From CAIOTO01 sp040389165 (GTDB lineage Bacteria; Pseudomonadota; Alphaproteobacteria; Paracaedibacterales; CAIOTO01): a stretch of 64,000 nucleotides of DNA. The stretch lies in assembly GCA_040389165.1 (NCBI GenBank), contig JAZKAK010000048.1, positions 1 through 64,000 on the forward strand, read 5' to 3'. The position numbers were made by a program, and so were the translations under genes. Shown here one piece after another: positions 8,893 to 18,558 of this stretch. Within the stretch, counting starts at the first letter, position 1; each line of letters begins with the position of its first letter. The notes beneath the pieces were generated by a model. It was not told where the DNA came from, did not search any database, and saw nothing but the letters and a program-made list of their open reading frames with translations.

Positions 8893-8925
8893 AAAACAGG
8901 GGGCCGTTTAATGCTCCCCTGTTTT
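8893..8925 (-). terminator. Terminator of the 873-residue exported protein gene
   Basis: An 11-base stem (AAAACAGGGG with CCCCTGTTTT) around a GC-rich loop ends in a T run on the minus strand, nine bases beyond the TAA stop codon. The stem has A/T tracts on both sides, so it could act in both directions. Confidence 0.75.
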
Positions 8926-8933
8926 GATAGATA

Positions 8934-11555
8934 TTAGGACAAATACGGAGAAACCCACGCAAATAATGCGCTATTACGTTGTTCTAATTCCTCACGTTTT
9001 ATGTTGCGAAGGCAATCAGTATCACACAGTAATACTTCTGCAGTTTTCCCGTGTTCTCGCATTTGTGTTACAATATTAAAAACATTCAATAATCCGTTAG
9101 TATTGTTAATATGATGGAATGATATTTTATCAACTGTCCCTGGTATTTTTTGCACAAAATTACTGATTTTTTCTGAGGGCATGACCAATGTTGTCTCAAA
9201 AGAATGCTTGTTTTTAGACATTTTAAAACTAACTTGCTTTAATTTATTCAGCCCCGATAAATCAAAGAGTTGTTCGTCACTGCTCATGAAAGGTACGTCA
9301 TGTAATTCTAGTAGATTTTCAAAGTATGATATTTCACATGCGATTGAATCACTATGATTTTCAATAGTAAGAAATTTTGCTCTCTTCATAAACTCGATTG
9401 CTAGCTCTTGTGCTTCACGAATGCCATGTTGATCATTTAACTTTCTGTATAATATTTCAATCAATGTCTTATTGGAATTTGCATACCTCTCTGTAAAAAG
9501 CTTAGGTGCTGCGTCAGCCCATTTTAGAGCCTCTCTTGGTGTTTCTAAATTAGTGTAATAGAAAAAAATAGCTTTAATATGGTTATTAATAAGATCAGTT
9601 TTTTCAGAAACATCATTATCTCGCGTGATTTTATTAAATAGGCTTCGTAATAATGGCAGCGAACGATGGCTGCCTAACACATGCGATTTGATTAGCTGGC
9701 GATAACTAAGAGACTGCAAGTCATTTTCCATTAAGAATTTTGTTACTAAAGGTTCTGTTCTTAATGCATTTGTTGAAAACTCAGAATAATGAGATTTTAA
9801 ATCAACATATAAGCCTAATTTAAGCAAAATAGCTTCTGCTTCTTTATCACTTTTTGTTCGTGATAGGTCATATTTGGAAATAGAATCAATAGGTCTAAAA
9901 TCCCATTCAAACTGCTCGCCATCTGTTACAGGCATATAAAAATTACCAGTAAAATCATTGTTGTTAGAGCTTTTTCTGATATCCACACATCGAATGGAAC
10001 CAAAAGTCAAATGGCCACCTGTCAAGTCAGTCATAAGCATTCTAAACGCGTTTTGTGTGTATTTTGATAAAATAACATCTGTTATTCTGTCTCCCATTGA
10101 GCGGAAATGCGAAGTTAACCACCCCCACGTTCCTTCCCATTCCATGCTCTCACTACTTATTAGCGGTTCGTCAGGATGTTTACCTATCTCTGCCAAAATC
10201 CTAAACATATTAAGAATACCAGGTACCATCTCTTCGGTATTTGTTGTATCCATAAATCGTTTTGATGGTGAGTAATAATGAATGCCAGGAATATTTGCTA
10301 AACGCTTAGCCCACTCAGTGCGACTCCTTGGGTCATGTGGTGATATATGCTGAAATTCTGTGTAGTAATCACGAAGGATGCTACCCTCTTTCCAAAAAGT
10401 TGGATCAAAAGCTTCATCCTTAAAACAAAAGAAATTAGTCATGTTGCGTATAGCTGTTTCGACATAATCAGGCATCGGTCGACCATTAACGATTGTCATG
10501 CGCGATTTAATAAGAGGCACATTTTGATCATCTAACATCAAACGATCACGATAGATGTACGCCCATATATCGTCATAACGCTTGCCTGCATAAAATCTTC
10601 TCAACGCTATTGGATTTTCGATAATCGGCTTGATCCGCTTACGCATATCTGCATGTTTTATGTCAGTAAGCGGGCTTTCCTCTGGAAATAAAAATCTAAC
10701 ATCCTCTATGTTTTTTGTTTTTTTCCACGCATACGTTGCCACAACACGATCAAGCGTACCTGTCGCGTAATCTCCGGTCCTCTCTTGCATAAATGCAGTC
10801 AAAAATGAGTTGGCAAGCAAATAGCAGTAAAAATCATTTTGCGTGACTGCTTCAGCATCAGCCTGCGCTTGTATTGTGTCCCACCAAGAACCTTGCCCCA
10901 TTAGTGATTGCGTTAAAATCACGCCGTCTTCACTTTCCAAAAGACCTTCTTTGAGGATGCCTGATTCAATTAATTCCTCTAAAATTTTGTCATCATCTTC
11001 ATGGCGTTGCAGATGTTTGCTTCGAGCAGTTTCACCGAATTGCGAAATAGAATATGTATTGATTTCTTGTGCTATTAGACCTCTTGCCGATGGTGATAAA
11101 TCCCGATGAAATAAGGATGTAAATACCGCCCAGACATCCATTTCTCTGCCCTGCCGCATAGACATTAATGTTCTATAAAATTGTTGTGCATTAGTGTTTG
11201 TCACTGCATCTAACATTTGATTAACAGTTAAGTAATTTCCTGTAGTGGAAGGAAATAAGAAATGCACAAGCTGAGTCATAGCATCTTTTGCAAAACTGCA
11301 ATCTTCGGTTGCTAAAACTTGACTGTGGTAGTTAGAATCCCATTGATCATGACTTACGACGAACCGTAGGTTCGATACAAAATCTTCATTGATAAAACGA
11401 TACAGTGGCGAAAAATAACGACTATATGACGTGTCGCGCGTTGAACGCTCTTCAAATGCCTCAATAGACTGAGCATCAATATGTGCATGATTCATGGCAT
11501 ACGTAGACGTAGATAGCAATAAAACACAACTAGCAAAAAATCGTTTCATTTTCAT
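8934..11555 (-). CDS. Large exported protein of unknown function
   Basis: Protein of 873 residues. I chose the ATG at 11555 because AAGGA lies seven bases upstream; an in-frame ATG at 11606 adds 17 residues but places the signal peptide internally. A clean signal peptide (MKMKRFFASCVLLLSTSTYA) marks export. The mature part is soluble-looking, helix-rich, with many aromatic residues and no repeats or domain I recognise. The last 110 residues (LFDLSGLNKLKQVSF... onward) weakly suggest leucine-rich-repeat-like strands, with two cysteines near the end. It is flanked by two terminators and inserted between nuoC and pepA, hence a single-gene transcription unit. Base composition looks more AT-rich than the neighbouring enzymes. 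An effector or surface role is possible but unsupported. Confidence 0.6.
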   Translation of the reverse strand: MKMKRFFASCVLLLSTSTYAMNHAHIDAQSIEAFEERSTRDTSYSRYFSPLYRFINEDFVSNLRFVVSHDQWDSNYHSQVLATEDCSFAKDAMTQLVHFLFPSTTGNYLTVNQMLDAVTNTNAQQFYRTLMSMRQGREMDVWAVFTSLFHRDLSPSARGLIAQEINTYSISQFGETARSKHLQRHEDDDKILEELIESGILKEGLLESEDGVILTQSLMGQGSWWDTIQAQADAEAVTQNDFYCYLLANSFLTAFMQERTGDYATGTLDRVVATYAWKKTKNIEDVRFLFPEESPLTDIKHADMRKRIKPIIENPIALRRFYAGKRYDDIWAYIYRDRLMLDDQNVPLIKSRMTIVNGRPMPDYVETAIRNMTNFFCFKDEAFDPTFWKEGSILRDYYTEFQHISPHDPRSRTEWAKRLANIPGIHYYSPSKRFMDTTNTEEMVPGILNMFRILAEIGKHPDEPLISSESMEWEGTWGWLTSHFRSMGDRITDVILSKYTQNAFRMLMTDLTGGHLTFGSIRCVDIRKSSNNNDFTGNFYMPVTDGEQFEWDFRPIDSISKYDLSRTKSDKEAEAILLKLGLYVDLKSHYSEFSTNALRTEPLVTKFLMENDLQSLSYRQLIKSHVLGSHRSLPLLRSLFNKITRDNDVSEKTDLINNHIKAIFFYYTNLETPREALKWADAAPKLFTERYANSNKTLIEILYRKLNDQHGIREAQELAIEFMKRAKFLTIENHSDSIACEISYFENLLELHDVPFMSSDEQLFDLSGLNKLKQVSFKMSKNKHSFETTLVMPSEKISNFVQKIPGTVDKISFHHINNTNGLLNVFNIVTQMREHGKTAEVLLCDTDCLRNIKREELEQRNSALFAWVSPYLS

Positions 11556-11604
11556 GCGTAAATCCTTATTTATTATACATAATTTATTAAAAACTTTATC
11601 TATC

Positions 11605-11634
11605 AAAAAAAAAGAGAGCCATTGCGTGCCCTCT
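11605..11634 (-). terminator. Terminator of pepA
   Basis: On the minus strand AGAGGGC pairs with GCTCTCT (one G-U pair) and is followed by eight T. It lies about 50 bases beyond the pepA stop. Confidence 0.75.
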
Positions 11635-11684
11635 TTTTTTATTCTGACTCTCTAACGTTTTAGACTAGCCAACGTTAATCATCT

Positions 11685-13172
11685 CTATTTCTCGTAATTC
11701 GCTTCAATAAATGCATCTAACAAGCGTACGCCGAACCCCGTCGCACCTTTGCCCGAAAGTGGCTTATCTTTTTTATCCCATGCCATGCCAGCAATATCAA
11801 GGTGCGCCCATGGTACATTGTTCACAAAGCGTTGCAAAAATTGCGCAGCAGTAATACTGCCAGCGCCGCGACCTGAGCCGACATTTTTCATATCAGCAAT
11901 ATCTGAATCGATTTCTTTGTCAAATGCTTTTGTCAGTGGAAAGCGCCACAAAGGTTCACCAACCGTTGTGCCAGTCGCAATCAACTTATCGGATAGCGCG
12001 TCATTATTTGCAAAAATCCCTGCAAATTCAGAACCCACCGCAACTGTAATCGCGCCCGTTAGTGTCGCTAGATCGATCATCACTTGTGGCTTAAATCTGT
12101 CTTGCGTATACCAAAGTGCATCTGCCAAAACCAAACGTCCTTCAGCATCTGTGTTTACAACTTCAATGGTTTGCCCTGACATGGATACAACTACGTCAGC
12201 TGGGCGTACAGCGGAACCTGAAGGCATGTTTTCAACCATACCCATCACGCCAACAACATTCATCTTTGCTTTACGAAGCGCCAACGTTTTCATGAGTCCG
12301 ATGACAACACCAGAACCGCCCATGTCATATTTCATATCTTCCATATTGGCAGATGGCTTTATAGAAATTCCACCGCTATCAAACGTCACGCCCTTGCCAA
12401 CGATTGCGACAGGTGCTTCATCTGTTTTGCCGCCATTCCATTGAATAACAATAAGCTGCGATTCTCTGGCGCTTCCTTGACCTACGCACAGTAACGAGTT
12501 CATCCCAAGCGCTTTCATTTTGGCTTCGTCGAGTACTTCAACCTTAAGGCCAAGTGCGGTAAGCGCCTTTGCTTGCTCAACCATTGTTTCTGGATAGATC
12601 ACATTTGGTGGTTCACTTACAACATGACGTGTCAAAAAGTTGCCTTCATTTGCCGCATGCAAACGTGCAAAGGCAGCGGTCGCATCGTCTGGTGCATTCG
12701 TGCGTGCAATCACATGGGTTGGCCCCTTTGGCTTGTCACCTTCCTTGGTTTTGTATTTATCAAAACGCCAGGAACGAAGTTCGATTCCACTTACAAAGCG
12801 TGCGAGACCATTTGCGTCTAAGGGGATCTCTGGCAGATCAACAGTTAACGTATCTTGTGTGCTGCGCGCGACGGTAGCAAATACTTTAGCGCCCGCTTCT
12901 TCGAGTGATTGTGCTGTTGCATCGGCAGCTTTGCCAAAACCAATAAGAATAATATGGGAATAATCAATACCATGAGGTGCGGAAATCGAGAGAACTTCGT
13001 CTTTCTTTCCTTTGAACGATCCGCCGTCAATTGCACGTTGAATATGATTTTGTGTTTGCGTGTTAACTTCACCTGTGCGCGTGAACAACGTGTTGTTTTC
13101 AAACGTACCAAGGACAAGAATTCCTTTTGGTTGTGTTTGAGGAACGGTGTTTAATTCGAAGGATACCTGCAT
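11685..13172 (-). CDS. pepA: Leucyl aminopeptidase (M17)
   Basis: Complete 495-residue cytosol aminopeptidase. The catalytic C-terminal domain has the signature NTDAEGRL at 340-347 and the two-metal site residues Lys260, Asp265 (GKGVTFDSGG), Lys272, Asp283, Asp342 and Glu344. The N-terminal domain (about 1-170) is the usual macro-like fold. It releases N-terminal residues from peptides in the cytoplasm; some homologues also bind DNA. In many proteobacteria pepA precedes holC; here holC is 10 kb away. Transcribed alone and closed by its own terminator. Confidence 0.97.
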   Translation of the reverse strand: MQVSFELNTVPQTQPKGILVLGTFENNTLFTRTGEVNTQTQNHIQRAIDGGSFKGKKDEVLSISAPHGIDYSHIILIGFGKAADATAQSLEEAGAKVFATVARSTQDTLTVDLPEIPLDANGLARFVSGIELRSWRFDKYKTKEGDKPKGPTHVIARTNAPDDATAAFARLHAANEGNFLTRHVVSEPPNVIYPETMVEQAKALTALGLKVEVLDEAKMKALGMNSLLCVGQGSARESQLIVIQWNGGKTDEAPVAIVGKGVTFDSGGISIKPSANMEDMKYDMGGSGVVIGLMKTLALRKAKMNVVGVMGMVENMPSGSAVRPADVVVSMSGQTIEVVNTDAEGRLVLADALWYTQDRFKPQVMIDLATLTGAITVAVGSEFAGIFANNDALSDKLIATGTTVGEPLWRFPLTKAFDKEIDSDIADMKNVGSGRGAGSITAAQFLQRFVNNVPWAHLDIAGMAWDKKDKPLSGKGATGFGVRLLDAFIEANYEK

Positions 13173-13270
13173 GTGTCAATTTTCCTAAAATTAATGTATG
13201 TGATCATTATAAGGGGTGAAATTAGGCTTTGCAAATGAAGATGCGTCTATGAGATCGCAGCACTCACTTA

Positions 13271-13467
13271 CGCAGTGCTCACGTTTTGTATATTACGTTT
13301 TTTGTCATTGTCATTCCCTCTTGGCTGTGAATCCAGAGAAAAATTGAATTCAAAACGATAAATTTATATAATTAAAAAGACTGGATCCCCGCCTGCGCGG
13401 GGATGACAGCGACTTTTAAAACAATTTTAATCCTTGCAAACAAAAAATGAAAAACGTGAGTGCTGCA
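13271..13467. repeat. Family A element, copy 1
   Basis: Imperfect inverted ends, CGCAGTGCTCACGTTTT at the left and AAAACGTGAGTGCTGCA at the right, enclose a hairpin module of the TCATTCCC...GGATCC type (GTCATTCCCTC...GGGGATGACAG, 13308-13410). No target duplication is visible at this copy; an extra inverted end (GCAGCACTCACT, 13257-13268) directly abuts it, suggesting a second insertion or rearrangement. It fills most of the 307-base gap between pepA and the next gene. Confidence 0.7.
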
Positions 13468-13479
13468 TTCATTTCGTAA

Positions 13480-14604
13480 TTAGAGAATTTGCCGTAAGAA
13501 ACGAATGGCGGCTTTCTTTGAAAAGCTGCTTTCGCTGTTATGTAAAATAACAATGCCAACTTTTCGATCAGGAGAGAAAGCTAGAAAGTTTTTGAATCCT
13601 TTAAGCCAGCCACCATGATAGATGATGCGTTGGTGATCAATATCGAGAATACGCCAGCCGAGCCCATACCAGGCATTTAGGTCAGCGCCTACCGCCTCTT
13701 CCTTAAACCAACCAAGCGCATCTTTCGTCGGTGCAACGGGTGTGTGAAAAGGTGATAAATCATGTGTACTAATCAAATTCTCTTGTCCATTAATATGGAG
13801 AAATAAGAAATTTGCCATGTCACGAATACTGGCGTTGATGCCACCGGCGGATGGGACATGCGCATGATAGAATTGTGATAAAGACGAGCTCGGTGCAAGG
13901 GATCCCTTTTTAGTAATTTGATGTGGCCAAGCTTTGTTTGCGCAGCTTTCAAAGGGGATGTATCCACAACTTGCGCGCGTCATGCCAGCAGGGTTAAATA
14001 GGTAGTGCTGTAAAAGATTTTCAAAAGGCGCCTGATTGGTATGTTTTATGATGTCCTCTAGCAGGCTAAACGCTAAGTTATGATAATCAAAAGTTTCTCC
14101 GGGTGTGTTTTGTGTGTGAGAAGATAGATCATTTATAAGCGTTATTCGCGCGGTGTTAGCCTCTATTTTATTATTCCATCCTGTTCGCGCATAGCCACTG
14201 GTATGACTGAGCAAGTGACGCACGGTTGTGTCTGATTGAATCCAGGGCAGATGATATTGAACGGCTTGATCAAGATTTAGTCTGCCATTTCTTTGCAGAA
14301 TAGCAACTAAGGTGGCTGTGATAGGTTTTGAAATAGATCCCAATTGGAAAACGGTATCAAGGTCAATGGGATAGCCCTTTTTGCCTTTGCTCATTTTCCG
14401 TACGCCAAAAGCGTTCATGTAAACGATTTGATCATGATCAATAATGGCGACGGCGCAGCCGGGAATTTTCTTTGTTTTGATGAGCTGTTCAATATGCTGT
14501 GTGAGTGCTTTTATGGAGACAGATAACGTGTTAGCAATGGCGATGCAAGGCAATATGAGTAAAATAACGAAGAATGTACGAATATAAGTGGCCCTGCGCG
14601 TCAT
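13480..14604 (-). CDS. Exported serine hydrolase of the beta-lactamase/class C PBP family
   Basis: Protein of 374 residues with an N-terminal membrane/signal segment (about 8-25, cleavage after IAIA). The active-site triad of the AmpC-like fold is present: SISK (Ser90 and Lys93), YHN (Tyr174, Asn176; YSN in AmpC) and HGG (330-332; KTG in AmpC). The HGG in place of KTG points to a low-molecular-weight PBP or esterase-like member rather than a true cephalosporinase. It would act in the periplasm, on peptidoglycan stems or a small ester/peptide substrate; the substrate cannot be told. It stands alone between a family A repeat and a small exported protein on the other strand. Confidence 0.85.
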   Translation of the reverse strand: MTRRATYIRTFFVILLILPCIAIANTLSVSIKALTQHIEQLIKTKKIPGCAVAIIDHDQIVYMNAFGVRKMSKGKKGYPIDLDTVFQLGSISKPITATLVAILQRNGRLNLDQAVQYHLPWIQSDTTVRHLLSHTSGYARTGWNNKIEANTARITLINDLSSHTQNTPGETFDYHNLAFSLLEDIIKHTNQAPFENLLQHYLFNPAGMTRASCGYIPFESCANKAWPHQITKKGSLAPSSSLSQFYHAHVPSAGGINASIRDMANFLFLHINGQENLISTHDLSPFHTPVAPTKDALGWFKEEAVGADLNAWYGLGWRILDIDHQRIIYHGGWLKGFKNFLAFSPDRKVGIVILHNSESSFSKKAAIRFLRQIL

Positions 14605-14841
14605 ATAAACTGCTCATCTTTCAGTATCAAATGGATTGTGACAGGATAACGTGATTCTGTCTTTTAAACCATTGGAAAATCGTGCTTCTTAATATTCGTT
14701 CTTCTAGCAGTAATAAAGTGTAGCCAGCATGAAAAATGCCAGTTATTATTGAGTGAAATATGATAAATTTTATCATAAAAAGAAAGATAATTAGATGATA
14801 ATTTTCTATTCTTGAACATTAATTTCAAAGGAGAGTAAAAT

Positions 14842-15312
14842 ATGATTAAAATAACGATATGCTTATTTATAGGGTCGGTTTTTTTTGTTAATACGACGTC
14901 AGCTGCTCTTTTTCACTTGGGGTTTGATGTATCAAAATTTTTGAGCCGCTCTCATTATTTGAATCCCCGCTATTTATCTACGCCAGGCAGAACGAAAATC
15001 CCAACTGAAACAGCGACTTGTTCACATATTGATAAAGCAGAATTCGCATGTGGAGCCCTTTTGTTGGGTGCTTTCGTAGGAGGGAGTTACATAACTAATT
15101 TACGCATGAAGATGCTTAAAGAAGTGAAAGAGGTAGGGGTAGATTCGTCATTTTCAGTTTATTCACAAGAAAATTTGATTATTAATGAAGAAGATTTGCA
15201 TTTAGCGACGGGATTTCACGCTGGGGATATATCTGTTATTAGGACTCTTTCGGAACTAATGTCGACATTTGTAAATTCTGGAGACCATGGCACGTTGCCA
15301 CCTGGTGACTGA
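14842..15312 (+). CDS. Small exported or membrane protein of unknown function
   Basis: Protein of 156 residues with a strong ribosome binding site (AAAGGAGAG ten bases ahead of the ATG). A signal peptide covers about residues 1-20 (cleavage near TTSA). A second hydrophobic, glycine-rich segment near residues 66-82 (EFACGALLLGAFVGGSYI) could be a membrane helix, with the C-terminal half outside or inside the membrane accordingly. No recognised domain. It converges on the MidA-like methyltransferase gene, 18 bases away. Confidence 0.6.
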   Translation: MIKITICLFIGSVFFVNTTSAALFHLGFDVSKFLSRSHYLNPRYLSTPGRTKIPTETATCSHIDKAEFACGALLLGAFVGGSYITNLRMKMLKEVKEVGVDSSFSVYSQENLIINEEDLHLATGFHAGDISVIRTLSELMSTFVNSGDHGTLPPGD

Positions 15313-15330
15313 AAAGATAAATTTCCTACC

Positions 15331-16323
15331 TTAATTTGTAACGATGAGCGTCTTAAACAATGATCCCATGGCCGATGGAGCCGTCAGTCGTGCGGTTCCT
15401 GTGCGCAAATTTGTACTATGTGCAGGGGTTCGTTGAACAAGATATTCAGTACGTTCATTGATGCCATTTTGAATTAAAAATTCACCTTGTGTGGTGAGCG
15501 TGGTAGATAGTGGTTCCATAAGCTGTTTTATCGATGCAAAATCAACCTGATGGGAGAGATCAGCCTTCCCCATATGATTAAAAACTGATACGCGTTGATG
15601 CCTATTTACAGCCTGCATGGTATCACCTGTGCGTTGCGCGCATTCATCTCCATAATCAATGATAAGTGCCATTCCTTCACCGTGCGTGAGGCGCCGTTTA
15701 ATTTCGACGGCTATGCTTAGTGATGTTTCAGAGGTTTCACTGATTTGCTCATGTGGTGCGTGGGGAATGAAATGCCAGCTATCTTTTTCATTATGGGTAA
15801 TCAGTCGTTCACGATGTTCTTTTGTAATAGGATCAAAAATAAATTGCTCAACCGGAAGTGCATCAAAGAATTCATTCGCAATAATGAATGTGAAGTCTGA
15901 TTCAGGCACGACTGCCAGTGTCGGTGCATGTGTTATCTCGTCTCCAAGCAAGGCTTTTTGCTGTTGTAGCAGGGCTGGACAAATCTCAATTAGATAAATA
16001 ATGAGAGTATTCCAAAAATCAGGAAATTGCTTAAATGTGCGAATCATGTCTGCCATCAGCGTACCGCGTCCTGGCCCAAGCTCAGCTAACATGACTTGTT
16101 CAGGACAGCCCATTTGATGCCATTGATTCACAAAATTAAGCGCGATAATTTCGCCAAATACCTGCGAGATTTCAGGACTTGTGATAAAATCACCTTGGCG
16201 ACCAATGACGTTTGAATTGGCATAATAACCATCAGCTGTGTCGAAGAGAATGAGATCCTGATATTCGCGTACGGTGAGAGCACCATAAGTATCGATGTGC
16301 TTTTTGAGACGTTGTTCGAGCAT
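15331..16323 (-). CDS. SAM-dependent methyltransferase, MidA/NDUFAF7 family
   Basis: Protein of 330 residues of the DUF185/MidA family: GYYANSNVIGRQGDFITSPEISQVFGE near residues 32-58, then the SAM-binding loop ELGPGRGTLMADMIR (about 80-94) and ANEFFDALPVEQF (about 146-158). The mitochondrial homologue NDUFAF7 dimethylates an arginine of the complex I 49 kDa subunit and is required for assembly; bacterial members are less well studied. By analogy NuoD, encoded at 7-8 kb, is a candidate substrate. It is the last gene of the minus-strand run that starts with lnt, 34 bases after the transporter ATPase gene. Confidence 0.88.
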   Translation of the reverse strand: MLEQRLKKHIDTYGALTVREYQDLILFDTADGYYANSNVIGRQGDFITSPEISQVFGEIIALNFVNQWHQMGCPEQVMLAELGPGRGTLMADMIRTFKQFPDFWNTLIIYLIEICPALLQQQKALLGDEITHAPTLAVVPESDFTFIIANEFFDALPVEQFIFDPITKEHRERLITHNEKDSWHFIPHAPHEQISETSETSLSIAVEIKRRLTHGEGMALIIDYGDECAQRTGDTMQAVNRHQRVSVFNHMGKADLSHQVDFASIKQLMEPLSTTLTTQGEFLIQNGINERTEYLVQRTPAHSTNLRTGTARLTAPSAMGSLFKTLIVTN

Positions 16324-16357
16324 TATATTAATACCTGATCATTTCTAAAACTGGTGC

Positions 16358-17080
16358 TTAACTCAAATTACTCAAAAACGTACGTGCGCGTGGTGATAAT
16401 CCTTCACCTGACTCATCAAAAAATACATCTCGTGAAACATTGTCCAGCAATACACCATGATCCAAAAATAAAATATGCTCAGCCACATGACGCGCCAAAC
16501 GGACTTCATGCGTGACAACTAAAATCACACGATTTGGTTGACGAAGCGCTTTAATGATTTCAGAGACTTCATTGATCAGCTCAGGGTCAAGCGCTGACGT
16601 TGGCTCATCAAACAGCAGTACGGGGGGATCCATCATCAATGCGCGTGCGATGGCAACCCGTTGCTTTTGTCCACCAGAAAGATTGTGTGGGTGGGCTTGG
16701 CTATGTTCAGCTAGTCCGAACTGTGCCAACAATGCATGTGCTTTGTCCAACAAGGCAACCGCCGTATCTTTTTTATGGCACGTCGGTGCAAGTAACATGT
16801 TAGCAAGCACAGTTAGGTGTGGGAATAAATTAAACCCTTGAAAAACAATACCAATTTTACCTGCAGCAAGTGTGTCAATCGGCGCATCGTTAACGATAAT
16901 CGTTCCGGCGTTTTGTTTATGTAGTAGTGCTAGGCAACGGAGCAACGTTGTCTTGCCGGCGCCCGATGGCCCTAGAATGGCAAGAATCTGCCCATCTTTA
17001 ACGTCAAAGGTAACAGCATCTAAAATACGCTTAGATGGATCACGCTGCATAGTAACAGTGAGTGCGTTGACATTAAGCAT
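16358..17080 (-). CDS. Amino-acid ABC transporter ATPase
   Basis: Protein of 240 residues of the polar amino-acid uptake (GlnQ/HisP) family. Walker A is GPSGAGKTT, the ABC signature LSGGQKQRVAIARAL and Walker B VLLFDEPTSALDPEL, all intact. I chose the ATG at 17080: it overlaps the permease stop by eight bases exactly as the permease start overlaps the binding-protein stop, and longer starts would add a 50-residue tail that overlaps the permease in another frame. Energises import of an amino acid with the two genes upstream. Confidence 0.93.
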   Translation of the reverse strand: MLNVNALTVTMQRDPSKRILDAVTFDVKDGQILAILGPSGAGKTTLLRCLALLHKQNAGTIIVNDAPIDTLAAGKIGIVFQGFNLFPHLTVLANMLLAPTCHKKDTAVALLDKAHALLAQFGLAEHSQAHPHNLSGGQKQRVAIARALMMDPPVLLFDEPTSALDPELINEVSEIIKALRQPNRVILVVTHEVRLARHVAEHILFLDHGVLLDNVSRDVFFDESGEGLSPRARTFLSNLS

Positions 17081-17738
17081 AAGACAAGCTCTTTTCAAGG
17101 CGTTTTGCGAAGAATGCAATAATAAGGACCATAATATAATAGATGGCGGCAGCGATGAGAAATGGCTCAAAATAAAGATATTTATCGGCAGCAACGATTT
17201 GCGTACGTCTGAGTAAATCAGCCTCGCCAATGGTACTTACCAACGCAGATTCTTTTAATAAATTGATAAATTCATTCACTAAATTGGGTAGAATTGTACG
17301 GATAGCAAGCGGCATGATCACATGATAAAATGTTTGAAAACGTGATAATCCAAGTGCATGTCCCGCTTCCCATTGGCCGATATCAATGGATTGTATCCCA
17401 CCACGGATGACTTCAGATGCATAAGCAGCAGAGTTAAGTGAGAATGTTATTACTCCTGCTTCAAAAGCAGTAATATTGTAACCTGTAAAGTGTGGTATAG
17501 CGTTAAAAATGAGCGCTAGCTGCACAAGCAACGGTGTTCCACGGAATACAGAGGTATAGGCGTTTGCAAAGATGCGAAGCGGGCGAATGGTGCCAATTTT
17601 GAGCACAGCCAATAAAACAGCTAACGGTAAGCCGCATGAAATTGAAATGAGCGTGAATTTCAAGGTGACAATTACCCCGCCTAAAATATAAGGAAGGGAA
17701 GGGATCATCGCGCCAAAATCAAGGCCAGAGCTAAGCAT
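17073..17738 (-). CDS. Amino-acid ABC transporter permease
   Basis: Protein of 221 residues of the HisM/GlnP family. Start chosen at 17738, preceded by AAGGG, overlapping the binding-protein gene by eight bases. It has membrane helices near residues 15-40, 55-75 and 85-110 and the cytoplasmic EAA loop GQWEAGHALGLSRFQTFYHVIMPLA (about 140-165). The signature VFRGTPLLVQL is typical of the family. It forms the membrane channel of the transporter encoded by this three-gene unit, probably as a homodimer since only one permease is present. Confidence 0.93.
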   Translation of the reverse strand: MLSSGLDFGAMIPSLPYILGGVIVTLKFTLISISCGLPLAVLLAVLKIGTIRPLRIFANAYTSVFRGTPLLVQLALIFNAIPHFTGYNITAFEAGVITFSLNSAAYASEVIRGGIQSIDIGQWEAGHALGLSRFQTFYHVIMPLAIRTILPNLVNEFINLLKESALVSTIGEADLLRRTQIVAADKYLYFEPFLIAAAIYYIMVLIIAFFAKRLEKSLSYA

Positions 17739-18492
17739 TTGTTTTCCCTTTGAGCCACTTGTCTTGCAGCGCCTTGAGTGAACCATCATTTTGCATTTTA
17801 TGAATAATTTCATTCACAGGTGCAACAAGCGCAGAGCCTTTTGGAAAGGCAATCGCTGATGAAAATTCAGTTTCTGGTATCTCAATCATCTTAAGGCCTT
17901 TGATTTCATTCATAACGGTATGGGCTTCTGTTTCGCCCAATACAATTCCAACAATACGCTTTACCTTTAGATTTTGAATAAGATCAGGCACTTTGCTAAG
18001 AGACTGAATTTGCATCCCCTGAACCTTTGGTAGCCATTCTTTTAGGCATATTTCATTCGTTGATCCCAACTGCACACCAACGGTTTTTCCTTTAAGATCA
18101 TCCATGTTATTGATGGATGCATCGTCTGTGATGAGTACAGTTTTTGATGTGTTGTAATGTACAGAAAAATCAATAACTTTTGCGCGCTCTTCTGTTGAGC
18201 TTAGGCATGAGATTGCTAAGTCAACGCGTTTTGATTGCAAACCACCAATAATGCTTTCAAACGGTAAATCCTGAAATTTCACTTCGCGTTTCAATTCTTT
18301 TGCAATAGCGCGCATCAAATCAATTTCAAAACCGACCATTTCACCATCTTTATAGTATTCGAATGGTGGATAGTCTGCCGATACAGCGACTGTTAATGCG
18401 GCATCTTTATCTGAACTCTTTTCGTCTTTACAACCAACGAGAAGAGATAACAGTGCAGTTATGCAGAAGAATTTTGAAAAAACAGAGGACAT
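17731..18492 (-). CDS. Amino-acid ABC transporter substrate-binding lipoprotein
   Basis: Protein of 253 residues of the family 3 solute-binding proteins. The signal peptide ends LLVGC, a lipobox, so it should be tethered to the inner-membrane outer face. Signature YPPFEYYKDGEMVGFEIDLMRAIAKEL begins about residue 43. The ATG at 18492 has AAAGG about ten bases upstream; a start at 18519 would add nine residues. Ligand type cannot be told from sequence; the GlnH/FliY/ArtJ group is likely. First gene of the three-gene importer, 66 bases downstream of lnt. Confidence 0.92.
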   Translation of the reverse strand: MSSVFSKFFCITALLSLLVGCKDEKSSDKDAALTVAVSADYPPFEYYKDGEMVGFEIDLMRAIAKELKREVKFQDLPFESIIGGLQSKRVDLAISCLSSTEERAKVIDFSVHYNTSKTVLITDDASINNMDDLKGKTVGVQLGSTNEICLKEWLPKVQGMQIQSLSKVPDLIQNLKVKRIVGIVLGETEAHTVMNEIKGLKMIEIPETEFSSAIAFPKGSALVAPVNEIIHKMQNDGSLKALQDKWLKGKTNA

Positions 18493-18558
18493 TGAAGAAT
18501 TGCCTTTCAGAGCAAGCAAATAAAATTGATTTTAATGAAATTGAAGAATGAAGTCCAA

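Noticed and set aside
11749..12963. Long open frames on the plus strand across pepA
   Set aside because: They are antisense to a gene with complete catalytic residues and have no ribosome binding site or family resemblance.
13480..14604. A true AmpC beta-lactamase
   Set aside because: SxxK and YxN are present but the KTG motif is HGG, which is more usual in PBP-like or esterase members.
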